Shown one piece after another: positions 1-12,039 of a stretch of DNA of 64,000 nucleotides. Both the position numbers and the translations under genes were made by a program. The notes under the pieces are model-generated. The model had not been told where the DNA came from and searched no databases. It saw nothing but the letters and a program-made list of their open reading frames with translations. Every line of letters starts with the position of its first letter. Within the stretch, counting starts at the first letter, position 1. Origin of the DNA: Tolypeutes matacus (Eukaryota; Chordata; Mammalia; Cingulata; Chlamyphoridae); contig JAKSZT010053837.1 in assembly GCA_026826555.1 (NCBI GenBank), forward strand, positions 450,770 to 514,769. The letters are read 5' to 3'.

Positions 1-204
1 TATTACAACAAATAGGTAAAAATTATTTTAAATAAATACCCCTTAGTGTTGAACAACAAGGAGTGTCCTTATATAATCTTTATTTGTGAAAATTTATTGC
101 TCAATTTTATAATTTTTTAAAATAATTTTTGTATGTCCTAACCTAAGAGAGAGGCAAAATGTAACATGTACCAACATATGACAAATTTAAAAATCGTTAC
201 TAAC

Positions 205-1461
205 CTTTCTGTGATCTGTTCATCAGGGAATAATTTTTCCGTTTCTGTATTTCAGGAGCTAGAAATATCATTGTAACTTTTATGAAATTAACTGCTATTA
301 AAAATCATAACAGTTTTAGTTTCATAGCTTAGAATTTCATGTATTGTTTAGAAATTAGACCACTGTTGAGTAAAAAAAATATTTTACCAAATAAAATTAG
401 TAATTGAAGTAAGGGCTTGGAGAAAATTATTTCAAGAGCCTAATGGACCAAAATCTACCTCTTGTACAGGATTTGGGTTAATGACTGTCAAAAATTAATT
501 GGGATTTCTCAGTAAGTTGTTACAATAAACTTGCTTCTCCCAAAATAAGTCTTTAAGATTTGAGATCAGAAGCTGCATACATGTATATATAGTCTTAGGA
601 TCAAAATAAATACTCTTGGCTACCATTCTGTTATTTATATTTTGACAAATTTGGAATAACCTTCCACATTTACTCAAACACATATATTTAGTCCAAACAA
701 ATACTTTAAAATGAAAATTCTATTTTAAGTCTTAATTTATGAAATATGTAGAGGCATTTTCAAAATCGTTAAAATGAAAATTCCCTTATGACACTCAAAA
801 ACTCACTTACATGGAGCAACAATTACAACTGCCATGATTATTACAGAGGCCTTCAAGACAAGGCACAGTATTCCCAGGATCCCAGCAATGCATCTTCCCG
901 GAGGTGATGGGAAATCTGCAGGGAGAGAAAGGGTAGATGGAGGCGAGTTTTTGGTTTACATACAAAGAATCATATTCTTAAATGCTGGACCCCAAACCCA
1001 CATCCAACAGTGTAATATTTTTCTCAGAGTATACAATTGAATTTTCAGGAAATATAATGCTCCAAAAGTCTGAGTAATATTGCTCTTCAGAATTCATACT
1101 GGAATACAATATTCACCCCTTGAGCACTGATCCACAAAAATGAAAAAATAAATTGGCTTATTCACTAAATCTGACTACCCATGTTCCATGTCTATAAACT
1201 TACTTCCCCCTCTTCTCAGCACACAAACTGCATATCCTAGAGCAGTTATTTTGAGAATCTATTAAATGTTTTACCTTTGCAGTGTGAATTCTTGTCATTC
1301 CCTTGAGGATCATGGGAAGCATTTTGAAGGTTTAATTCCACATAGGTTATTTCCTGCTCAGGGTCTGAAATGGAGCAATTAGTGCCCTTGGGTTTGATTT
1401 GCTTCCTCTTTGGGTACTTGGCCAGATTCAGTTCTGTGTAGGTTACTCTTTCGTGATCCAT
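205..1461 (-). CDS. KLRC1-like: KLRC/NKG2 family NK receptor, 5' part only (ITIM tail plus lysine-containing membrane segment)
   Basis: Three exons are visible: 1461..1275 (start ATG, 187 nt), 915..811 (105 nt) and 258..205 (54 nt). Phases agree (1-1-1), acceptors are AG, and donors are GTAAAA, GTAAGT and GTTAGT. The lectin exons lie beyond base 1. The tail (62 residues) has two ITIMs, VTYTEL and ITYVEL, spaced as in NKG2A. The next exon encodes one type II membrane segment, [18 protein letters not shown], with Lys where gene 2 and human NKG2A have Met. The stalk has an NYS glycosylation sequon. Family knowledge: NKG2 proteins pair with CD94 (KLRD1) on NK and T cells and read MHC-E-like ligands; ITIM forms recruit SHP phosphatases, and basic-membrane forms pair with DAP12. 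This gene carries both signals. Whether it is intact cannot be told from this window. Confidence 0.88.
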
Positions 1462-3024
1462 CTCTGCAGCTCCGTGGTAATAGAGACTCTGCTCTATGAT
1501 AACTGCACTTAAGTTGATCCGTGGTGTGTATGACAGATCCCAGGTCCACCCACACCCAGCGGGGGAAAGGGAGAGGTGCGCTGAAGACAGTGGTCATTTC
1601 TCAGTTGAAGAATCTAGGTCTGATTCTAAATTACTCAGATTTAAATAAGTGTTTCATGATATCATAAGTATCTCTTAAAATATTCTGCATTTGACAAAAT
1701 ATTATTGGTTAGAGTGATGTAAACCTAAATTACTGAAGCATAAAGAAGTTCATTAGTAAGAAGAGCCTTATTTCTTAAAATTCAGATCATACTGAAATAT
1801 TTTAACACTGTAACACGTGTTAAATATGAAAGCTTTATTTTGGAAAAGTTAATTGATCAGTTTTTATGATCGTTTTGAAATCCAATGACAATTAAATACT
1901 GAGTATTCTAAAGATGGCAGAAATGGAAAATTAACAAACATTTAATTTACTACACTAAATTATTTTTATTTAGTGATATTCATTTACTTATTAAAGTAGA
2001 TATAATATTTTATATGATTTTTTATTAATGGATTCATGGAAAGTTTTGATAACTCATTAAATTTTTAAGGAAATATTTTATATGACTAAAAACGTCATAT
2101 GACATTCTAACCTTATTTACAACCCAAAGAATATTGGAAGCACTACCCCAAAAAAAAAGATGTGTTAAATATTTATTTTACAGAGATAACTGTCAATTGA
2201 CTTAATACTAAAATAGAGTACCATAAGTTGACAAATCAATGTGTAATCATTTTTTAGAACCACGTAAAGGGTTCAAATTTCCAGAAAGATACAATGGTTG
2301 TCAAAGATACTAAGGTTTCATTTATTTATGTAGCTAATTGCAATCATTCAGTTAATAGATTTAATAATTCAGTCAAAGTCTCTGGCAACAGTGATGGCTA
2401 GAAATTAATTCTGGCTTTGAAACTTAAAATACATGGCCTTTAAATAATTACTTAATGTGTCGTTTGGGGTTTCTTAAGTTTAGATTAGTATTTTATGGAA
2501 GCTATCACATCCTGATTTTTTTTTAAACCCAAACTACATTAATTAAAACTAGTTTTTATGAGGAATTATGTTTTCCCTTGCATCATTCAATGAATTCCTT
2601 TTTAAGAACACAGTTATAAAGTGTAGGCTAAATAATTATAATAGAAAGTATTATTATACAATGACAAACTTTTGGTCAATTATAAAATTCAAAATTAATG
2701 ATTCATTGTCATGATGATTATAAAATTTCCATTTAAATTATGTTGATTAACAAACCCAATGTGTGTGTGCATACATTTGACAATTCTCCACAAGAACTAA
2801 TTAGATGAATTTAAAAAGCGATCCAAATATTTCATATTGAGGTGTGCTTTTTATCCCAAAACAGTCAAACAAAGACTCCAATGTTCTACTTTGTTTTTAT
2901 TACAGTAGAGAATATAATATAATATATAATATTTTGGAATACCACAGCTGCAGCATGCACAGCATTTCTAATCTCCCACTCAGTGAGGTGGGTGAGCAGG
3001 CAGACAGGGGGGCAGGGGACATAC

Positions 3025-3083
3025 CTTCATCAGCCAGAAAGTCAGGCATCGTTGGCTGACTCTCCTAGAAAGGTCTGGCATAT
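3025..3083 (-). other. Putative 5' noncoding leader exon of gene 1
   Basis: On the minus strand a pyrimidine tract and CAG precede a 59-bp segment that ends at a GTATGT donor. The same 59-bp segment with both splice sites occurs at 21395..21453 upstream of gene 2. KLRC genes are known to use upstream untranslated exons, so a leader role is plausible. It contains an ATG, which would be an upstream start. There is no transcript evidence here. Confidence 0.42.
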
Positions 3084-4604
3084 CTGGGTAAGAAAAAAAG
3101 ATGTTTAAAGGCATCAATACAGGGCAAGAATAAACAATATCTGTGCCCTTCACAGACTGTCCTGTGTTGACTCAGAGTGAAGCCAGAGTGGCTCATGAAT
3201 GTGTCACTTAAGGTATGAACAGGAGATTCTCCTAATTGGGTTATATTTATTTCAGTTTATCACACTGCACACCTATAGAACATAGGAGACCTCGAACTCC
3301 TATTAAAAGTATAAAGTCTGCCTTGAAAGGTGTCATTTAGATTGTCCCTTTCAAGTGCTGTTGAGAAAATGGTTTCACCTTCTATGACTTTTGTTGGGAA
3401 AGTACCATTCGAAAAAAGTAACACAATTCGATTAGGTCATTTTGATGTGGTTATTAAGAGATTAGTGACATTTTGAAAAATAGCTGTTTTGACAAAACCA
3501 CATAAAAAAGTAAAATTGCTTTTAAAAAAACAAACAAGCTGTTAACTTGTTTCAATCTCAATCACAGATTCTGCAAGTTTAGGCCTGTTTAACACTATTT
3601 AACACTATTTAGATGTCTAAGCCTTACATTTAGGGTTGGTTGCTAAATCTTGGCATGACATGCTTCTTTTATATATCTCCCTATTATAACATTCTTATTA
3701 TGATGTCAAATATTCTAAAAATCATATCATCATTCTCAACAGGTAAGGATTTTTGCCACTAATTATTCTGAGGAATTACTACATTTTTTACATTATAACA
3801 GCTGACACAATACCCTACTCCACAACTTATCTCCTTCGTTCTTGTGCTCTAGTTCTTAAACCTCTATATTCAATGTTAATTAATTCTTTTAAAATAAATT
3901 AATCTTCAGATAACTCCTGTTAAAAATAATGTCTCTTTTAAGGATAAAATATTATAATATTGAAATATATCAGCTTGCTAAAATGTGAAATGTCAAATAG
4001 CTACTCATTATGTTACTTATATATTCATTCTACAATCATAAATAATTGTATTTTAATAGGAATCTGTAGGTGAAAATGACAAAACACGCCAAACTATGTA
4101 GAGCAATTAAAAGTACTTTTTGAAAATCTCTTCTAACCAAAAATAGGGAAAGCACAAAATGGAGACTTTAACCCACATGGTGAAATGACACAAAAGCATG
4201 AAAATAAATAAAATTTTAAATCGAGATTATATATTTGTATGAAATAGAATTATTTTAATCATTACTCATCTTGAATCAAGAAAAAGGAGGTATGTTTGTT
4301 CGTTTGTGCCTAGAATTCCTAAGGAAATTCACTTCCCTGCTGCTCCTAGGAGATTGAGGACAGATTCAAAGTCAAACCTTAAGCTTTGTTAATTCAAAGA
4401 AATATGGCATTAAAGCCCAGTTTTGTTCCTGGTTTCTCCTCTTATTTTTGTGCCCTCAATAACAGCTGGCTAGTTATATGTGTAGTTGTATTCATTATAT
4501 TTTCATAAGCTTAATTGATAATATTATTTCTCTCTGTGTATGTAAATATATGTGTGCATGTATATATATGCAAATATATAATGACATTGTTATATATTGT
4601 GACC

Positions 4605-5222
4605 TTTACACAAATGTTTATAGCAACATTTTTATAAATGCCAAAAATTGGAGCAACCAAGATATACTCTAACAGGTGAATGGATAAACAAAGTGTGCAA
4701 AATCCATACAATGGGATATTATTCAATGATAAAAAGAAATGCACTATGAAACCACAAAAAGGCACGAAAGAACTTAAGTGTGCATTTCCAAATGAAGGAA
4801 GCCTGTCTAAAGAGGCTGCAAACTGTACAGTTCCAACTATATGACATTCAGGAAAAGGTAGAACTATAATAAATGTCAGTGTTTGCCAGAAGTTCAGGAA
4901 ATGGGGCTGAGGGATGAATAGGTGGAGAAGGATGCATTTTAATACAGAATGATTTTGTATGATAGTGGAATGGTGGATACATGCCATTATACATTTGCCA
5001 AAGTCCATAGAATTGTAAAACACAGAGTGAACCCTAATATATACTATGAGCTTTAGTTAATAATATAGTATCAATATTGGCCCATCAATTGTAACAAATG
5101 TATCAAAGCAAAACAAGATACAAATAACAGAGAAACAGTGGGATGGAGGGAAGGAGGGTCTATGGAAATTCTGTACTTTCCCTGTAAGTTTTCTGTACAT
5201 CTAAAGCTGCTCTGGAAAAAAA
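4605..5222 (+). mobile_element. L1 3' end fragment (old L1 type)
   Basis: This contains the L1 3' ORF2/UTR block typical of old mammalian L1s: 'gaatggataaacaaa', the 'atgacattc' motif, 'tggtggatac' and 'gtgaaccctaat', ending at 'taaagctgctctgg' before an A-run. A related fragment lies at about 30440..31020. The 170-residue antisense open frame across it (4511..5023) is not a gene. Confidence 0.8.
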
Positions 5223-5228
5223 AGTTGT

Positions 5229-5670
5229 GGGAGGCAGATGTGGCTCAAGCAATTGGGCTTCTGTCTGCCATATGGGAGGTCCAGGGTTCAAATCCCAGGG
5301 CTTCCTGGTGAAAGCAAACTGGCCCAAGCAGAGAGCTAGCCCACATGGAGTGCTGGCCTATGCAGGAGTGCTCAGCCATGCAGAGAGCTGGTGCAGCAAG
5401 ATGATGCAACAAAAAGAGATGCAAAGGAGAGACAATAAGAGATGCAGCAGACCAGGGAGCTGAGGTGGAGCAAGAGATTGAGCACCTCTCTTTCACTCCA
5501 GAAGGTCCCAGGTTGGATTCCCGGTACTGCCTAAAGAGAAGACAAGAAGACACAGAAGAACACAAAGCGAATGGACACAAAAGCAGACAGCGAGTGCAAA
5601 ACAATGGGGGGGCAGGGAGGGGAATAAATAAATAATCTTTAAAAAATAAAATAAAATAAAGCAACTAAAA
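5229..5670 (+). mobile_element. DAS-like tRNA-derived SINE, long form
   Basis: The tRNA-like head has an A-box-like 'tgtggctcaag' and a B-box-like 'gggttcaaatccc'. A 'cctcctggtgaa'-type linker, a second tRNA-like module ('ggtcccaggttggattccc') and an A/T-rich (AAATA)n tail follow. The same head recurs at 12.57, 35.7, 37.4 and 48.8 kb. I take it as the armadillo DAS family from recalled family features. Confidence 0.85.
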
Positions 5671-5675
5671 GAGTG

Positions 5676-6215
5676 GAATACCTAGGAATAAATTTAACCA
5701 GAGATGTAAATGACTTATATGCAGAAAATTGAGTGGACTTGGTGGCCTTGGCAAATATCAGATGACTGTATATGTGAAGATCTATATCAGAACTCTCGAT
5801 TTGATTCTATTGGTCAGTATGTCTATCCTTGTGCCAATACCATACAGTTTTGATTACTGTAGCTTTGTAGTAAGTTTTAAAGTCAAGTAGTGTGATTCCT
5901 CCGATTAAATTTTCCTTTTTCAATATGTCTTTGGCTATTTGGGACCTCTTGCTCTTCCAAATAAATTTCAGTTAGTTTTTCCAATTCAGTAAACAATGCT
6001 GTGTTTTTATTGGGATTGTGTTAAATCTGTAAATCAGTTTGGGTAGGATAGATATCTTAATGAAATTTAGTCTTCCTATCCATGAGCAGGGAATAACCTT
6101 CCATTTATTTAAGTCTTCCTTGATTTCCTTTAACAGTGTTATGTAATTTTCTGCATATAAGTCATTTACGTCTCTGTTTAAATTTATTCCTAGGTATTTG
6201 ACTCTTTTAGTTGCT
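5676..6215. repeat. Inverted repeat arms at an L1 junction
   Basis: Bases 5676..5730 are L1 ORF2 sequence in sense orientation. The reverse complement of nearly the same segment occurs at 6147..6212 inside the antisense L1. The arms enclose about 420 bases. Such head-to-head joints are typical of L1 inversion during insertion (twin priming). Confidence 0.75.
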
Positions 6216-9200
6216 ATTGTAAATGGTATTTTTTTTTCCTGATTTCCTCCTCAAACTGCTCATTATTGGTGTACAAAAATGCTACTGATTTTTGCACATT
6301 GATCTTATACCTGCAAGTTTACTGAACTCATTTATAAGCTCTAGAAGCTTTGTTGTAAATTTTTCAAGGCTTTCTATGTATAGGATCATGTCATCTGCAA
6401 ATAGTGGTTTTTATTTCTTCCTTTTCAATTTGGATGTCTTTTATACTTTTTTCTTGCCTAAGTGCTCAAGCAAGTACTTCTAACACCATGTTAAATAGGA
6501 GCGGTGATAGTTGGCATCCTTTTCTAGTTCCCAATCTTAGAAGGAAAGCTCTTAGGATTTCACCATTGTATATGATGTTCACTGTGGGTTTTTCATATAT
6601 ACCCTTCATCATGTTCAGGAAGTTTCCTTCTATCCCTATTTCTGTAGTATTTTCATCAGGAAACAGTGCTGTATTTTGAAGAATGCTTTTTCTGCATCTA
6701 TAGAGATGATTATGTGATTTTTTTTCTTTCAATCTGTTTATGTGGTGTATAACATTGATTGATTTTCTTATATTGAACCATCCTTGCATACCAGGGATGA
6801 AGCCCACTTGGTCATGGTGTATAGTTCATTTGACATGTTGTTGAATATGATTAGCAAGTGTTTTGTTGAGGATTTTAGCATCTAGAGTCATTAGGGAAAT
6901 TGGTCTATAGTTTTCCTTTCTTGTGGTGTCTTTCTTTGGCTTTGGTATTAGAATGATGTTGGTGTCATAGAATGAGTTAGGCAATGTTCCCTCCACTTCT
7001 ATTTTTTGGAAGAGTTTATGCAGGATTAGTGTTAGTTTTTTTCTGGAATGTTTGGTAGAATTCACCTGTGAAGCCATCTGGTCCTGGGCTTTTCTTAGTA
7101 GGGAGGTTTTTGATGATTAATTCAATCTTGTTGCTTATGATTTGTCTGTTGAGTCATCAGTTTCTTCCTTCATCAATATAGGCTGCTTGTGTGTTTCTAG
7201 GAATTTGTCCTTGAGCTCTAAATTGTCCATCCTGTAGGCATATAATTTTTCAAAGTACCCTCTTATGATACCCTTTATTCTGTGGGGTCAGTGGTGATAT
7301 CCCCTTCCTCATTTCTTATTTTGTGTATTTGCATCTTTTCTCTTATTTTCTTTGTTTGTCTAGCTAATGGTTTGTCAATTTTATTGATCTTCTTGAAGAA
7401 CCAGCTTTTGGTTATTTTTTTGTATTTCTTTCTTATTTTTTAATTTATTTAGTTCTGCTCTAATTTTTGTTATTTCCTTCTTTCTACTTCCTTTGGGGTT
7501 AGTTTGTTGTTCTTTTTCTAATTCCTCCAGGTGTGCGGTTAGGTCTTTGATTTTAGCTCTTTCTTCTTTTTTGATATATGCATTTACAGCTATGAATTTC
7601 CCTCTCGGTACTGCTTTTGCTGCATCCCATAGGTTTTGGTATGTTGTGTTGTCATTTTCTTTCATTTCAAGGTAGTTACTGATTTCTTTTGCAATTTCCT
7701 CCTTGACCCGCTGTTTGTCTAAGAGTGTGTTGTTTAACTTCCATATCTTTGTGCTTAATCTGGTTCTCTGGCCCTTACTGATTTCCAGCCTAATTCCATT
7801 GTGGTCAGAAAAATCACTTTGTATAATTTCAATCTTTCTGAATTCATTGAGTGTTGTTCTGTTGCCTAGCATGTGGTCTATCTTGGAGGATGATCCATAT
7901 GCACTCAAGAAGGATGTATATCCCACTGTATTTGGGTGTAGAATTCTGTATATGTTTATTAGCTCCAGATCCTCTAATGTATTATCCAAAGTCTTTGCTT
8001 CTTTATTGATTCTGTTGAGATATTCTGTCTAATGGTGATAATGGTGTATTAAAGTCCCCCACTATGATTGTAGAGGCATCTATTTTTCCACTTAGTTTTT
8101 CCAGTGTTTGCCTCATGTATTTTGAGGCACACTGGTTAGGTGCATAAATGTTTATGAAAGATTAACCCCTTTATTAATATATAGTGTTGGTCTTTGTCTC
8201 TTACAATAGTATTGCACTTAAAGTCTATTTTGTCCAATATTAGTATAGCTACTCTCACCCTTTTTTTGTTATTGTTTGCTTGTAAAATTGTTTTCCAACC
8301 ATTCACTTCAGTCTTCTTGAATCCCTGGGTCTAAGGTGGGTTTCTTGTAGACAGCACATAGATGGGTCATATTTCCTTATCCATTCTGACAGTCTGTATC
8401 TCTTGACTGGTGAGTTTAGTCCATTAACATTCAATGTTATTATTGTCATGGAATTACTTAGATTAGCCATATTTTCTTTGGTTTTATGTATGTCATATAT
8501 TGTTTTTATTACTCTTTTTGTCTTTTTAGTTGTTCTTACACTCTCCGCCAACTCTCTCTTGTTTTTTCCTTTCAACCTGCAGAACTCCCTTTAGTATTTC
8601 TTGAAGTGCAGTTTGCTTATTAACATATTCTCTTAGATTCTGTTTGTGCTATTTTGAACTCTCCCTCATTTTTGAATGCCAGTTTTGCTGGATAAAGAAT
8701 TCTTAGCTGGAAGTTTTTTCCCTTTAGCACCTTAACTATGTCATAGCACTGCCCTCTTACCTCCATTGTTTCAGATGAGAAATCAGCACTTAATCTTATT
8801 GAGCTTCTCATTGTATGTGATGGTTCTCTTTTTTCTTGCTGCGTTCAGTATTCTTTGTCTTGAGCATTGGACAATTTGACAAGTATAAGTCTTGGAGTAG
8901 GCCTGTTGATATTTATACTGTTTGGGGTGTGCTGCACTTCTTGGATATGTACATCCATCTACTTCAATATGGTTGGGAAGTTTTCAGCCATTATTTCCTC
9001 CAACATTCCTTCTGTCCTCTTTCCCTTCTCTTCTCCCTCTGGGATACCTATAATGCATATGTTTGTGCATTTCATGTTGTTGTTCAAGTCCCTGAGTCCC
9101 TGCCAGATTTTTTCTATCTTTTTATCTATCTGTTCTATTATCTGTTTGATTTCAGATGTACTGTCTTCCACATCACTAATTCTTTCCTCTGCCTGTTCAA

Positions 9201-11385
9201 ATCTGCTGTTACGTGCTTCCAGTGTATTTTTGGTTTCTTGGATTTTGCCATTCATCAGCATCATATCCGTTATCTTATGTATGTTTACAGTTTCTTCAGT
9301 ATGTTCTCCCAGTGTCTTCCCAATATCTTTAATCTCTTCCTTCACTTCATTAAGTTGATTCATGATATTTGTTGGGACAACTCTGATTAGTTGTTCCATG
9401 TTCTGCATCTCCTCTTGGTTTTTTGCTTGTTCATTGAACTGGGCCATATCTTCCTGTTTCTTAGTGTGGCTGGTATTTTTTTTGTTGGTATCTAGTTATC
9501 TGTTTATCTTGGTGTGTTTACTCAGTTGATTAGATTATCTCTCTGCTCTATGGATTTATTTTGTTGTCTTGGACTGTGATAATATTTCACTTTGATACTT
9601 CATTCCTCTTATTCTATTTCCTTGCTGTTGTCTATGTTCCCTTGAAAAAAAAAATGTTAGTACCAGAGAGATAAGAAGAGATAGGAAGAGAGAATGAGTA
9701 CTAGTAGTGATAATAGTAAAAGGTAAGGCAGGGACCATATGAGACAAAGGCAATTGAATAATTAGCCCAAGTAAGAAGTACAGAAGAATGATCAGAAAAG
9801 TGGAATAGAAACAATGAAACATGAAATAGAATGGAGAAAAATATAGAAAGAATTAAAAGTCCAGAATGATGAGAAGAGAGGGAAAGAAAAAGAAGAGAGA
9901 AGGAAAGAAATAAAATAAATAAATTTTAAAAAGAGAAAATAAAACATGGAGAAAGTAGGAGAGAGAGAGAAATGAGTACAAGAAAAATTAAAGACCAAGC
10001 CCAAAGAAGTGGAATTAAAGAACAACAGAACACAGAAAATATAAGGATGAATGAGGGAAAAGATATAGCATAGGTAAAGAAAATTGGGAAACAAAAGAAA
10101 GAGAGAAAAAACTAACAGAGAAACAAACGAAAGGGGAATACAACAACAAGAAATCAAGACAGCAGCTACTAAGTTTTTTTTTTTGTTGTTTTTTTTTTAA
10201 AGGAAAGAGGAAGAGGGCAGGAAAAGGATCAAAAAGTCAAAATAAACATGGGAAAACAGCTTTTTCTCTTGGACCTCTAATGATCTTCTCAGGCTGTTGC
10301 TATTCAACAATTAGTCACCCTGCATCCTGTCCTCTGCAGGCTTTAAGCCAAGTTTTAGTGAGTAAAATAAGGAAAGTAAAAAAGAAACCTCTTTTTTAAA
10401 AAATAAGATATCCAATAAAAGCTAATACAAAGAGGATGTCAATATGTTCCCTGTCATAACATCTGACTGGATGCTTGATAATCTTGTATTGCTTCCCAGA
10501 GAAGGGCAAGGGATCAAACCAGGGACCTTGTATATTCTAGGCAGGAGCTCTTCCACTGAGCTAATGTGCCTTCTTAGATTAATAAGACTTTTCAGAAACC
10601 TTTCAGCTCCTATTCTCTCCTTGTTATCTCTGCCTCCTTTCTGATGTATATTTTCTCCTTACCTAGGCTGCTAGAAATGGCTGCCTGCCTAAGGAGATCC
10701 CAGTCTCCTCTCTGATGTAATTCCTCTCTTTACCTAGGCTGCTGAGCATGGCAGCCTGCCTGAGGAGACCCCCCTCCCCAATCCCTGTCATGTCAGGGTC
10801 CCTTCTGACACCCAAGGGGGACACGGCTGGCTAAAACAACCACAAAGAGACCACTCTCCACCCTCTCTGACCCCTTCTCCTCCTAGGAAGGTTGCCACCA
10901 CACTCCTTTTGGAGGAGGAAGCCAGCGGCTCCTTTTAGGCTGTTTGTCCTGAGGGCAGACAGGGTATAAGCGTCACTTCCAGCCACAGGAGGGAGAAACT
11001 CAAGATTTTTTGCTGGCTTCCTTTTCTTTGTAGCACCCTCCTAGATGACCCAGAGCACACTGCCCCCCACCCCAGCTCTCTATGTATCTAGAGGTATTGG
11101 CAGGAAGGAAGAAGTCTGTTCTTCTCTTAGTCAGATACTATTTGCCTTGCCCATTATCTCAAGGATGGGGGAGGGGAGCCCTTCCCAGTGGCAAGGAGGA
11201 TCAATAACTCACAGTTTCGGCTTCCTCCTCTCTGTCCCCAAATCTTATGTTTGTTGTGAAGCAATGTCCTGGTATGCTGTACCCCTAAGCAGGTTGCCAA
11301 AGCAGCCCTAGACTCCCTCTCAGTTGTTTTAGTAAGACCTAAGCTTTATCTGTCTACCCTGTCGGCCATAATCCCACAACCCGAG
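5735..11385 (-). mobile_element. Near full-length L1, antisense, decayed
   Basis: Read on the minus strand: a long 5'UTR from about 11385 (GGGATTATGGCCGACAGG-like start), ORF1 from 9447 with its coiled coil and 'CIIGIPEGEE' RNA-binding segment, then ORF2 from about 8520 with the endonuclease start ('TIITLNVNGLNSPVKR') and 'CCLQETHL'. Reverse transcriptase pieces follow, such as '[14 protein letters not shown]' at 7077..6826 and '[10 protein letters not shown]' near 6500. Stops and frameshifts break both frames, and the ORF2 end and 3'UTR are missing at 5735. A tRNA-like SINE sits in the 5'UTR at about 10480..10575. The purine-rich block at about 9640..10390 lies within the UTR. Confidence 0.85.
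10480..10575 (-). mobile_element. tRNA-like SINE fragment, antisense
   Basis: The plus strand shows 'gggatcaaaccagggacc' and 'gagctcttccactgagcta', the reverse complements of a B box and an A box. It lies inside the 5'UTR of the antisense L1. It is a SINE head, not a tRNA gene: there is no consistent cloverleaf. Confidence 0.6.
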
Positions 11386-11589
11386 GGCATAGTGTTTTTA
11401 AAAATAATTTTTGCTTCTACTCACTGATCACCTAAACAGTGACCAATTGTGAAAATATGTCATTCATCCTTTATTAGGTAATTTTTCTAACAATATCTTG
11501 TCACTTCTAGAGACAAGTATAGAATGTGTAATTAAATGCAATAAGAGAAAATCTTTTAGACTCATTACTTCCCTTTGTTGTTGAAAACA

Positions 11590-12035
11590 CAGACACAGGC
11601 TCAGGGGCTATCTTCCAGCCCTTGCCTCCCCCCACCGCCTATTCTATTTGTGTGCAGATATTTCAGTCTGTTTTCATTCCATAACCTAGGGAGATGTTAG
11701 TTCTAAAGAAAAGACCCAACTGTACTTTAAACTGGATGCCAGGAACAAGCAGCCCCATATGCTAATGAGGGCAGGAACTCTGAGTGACAGGGTTCCCTCT
11801 CCAGTGATCTTATAATTAGACACCCTTGACAGCACAGATTTGTCTCTTCCCTCCGATGTAAAGTAGGGAGTACGGAACTGTCCTCCACCAACCCTGACAA
11901 GCCACGATGGGATCTCTTCTCCTGCTCTTTTGGATCCTTTGTACTGTGAAAGTAATAAACTGGTCATTTGCTGAAGATGTCTGTTGTGCCTTGAGCTTGT
12001 CTTCCATGAGGCAATATAAACCAACTTGCACCACA
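11590..12035 (+). mobile_element. Solo LTR of an endogenous retrovirus family, copy a
   Basis: It aligns by eye with 40250..40748 and in its 3' third with 31022..31165. Shared blocks are 'gtgtgcagatatttca', 'ccattcca', 'agaagcagcccc'/'aacaagcagcccc', 'gggatctcttctcctgctc', an AATAAA-containing 'agtaataaac', and a 3' end at 'caacttgc..cacaa'. No internal gag, pol or env sequence was recognised beside it. Boundaries are approximate. Confidence 0.65.
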
Positions 12036-12039
12036 ATTA

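Larger units (their letters stand above)
1..4590. repeat. Tandem duplication unit, left copy (carries gene 1)
   Basis: Almost the whole stretch can be followed, with small indels, in a second copy at about 17720..22865. Shared landmarks include the stalk, membrane and first coding exons, a 59-bp putative leader exon near 3.0 kb, and the sequence up to about 4.59 kb where an L1 3' end begins. The left boundary is outside the window. The right copy has an extra SINE and an assembly gap that this copy lacks; this copy has about 80 bases near 4.0 kb that the right copy lacks. Confidence 0.88.

Noticed and set aside
4511..5023. 170-codon frame on the minus strand
   Set aside because: It is antisense to an L1 3' end block, has no start context or family match, and recurs in part at 30.5 kb.
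5229..5300. Possible tRNA-Ala gene
   Set aside because: A- and B-box-like words belong to a DAS-type SINE with a linker and A-rich tail. The same head repeats many times and does not fold as a standard tRNA.
8836..9390. Overlapping hydrophobic plus-strand frames of 160-184 codons
   Set aside because: They are the complement of L1 ORF1; the real frame is on the minus strand at 8959..9447.
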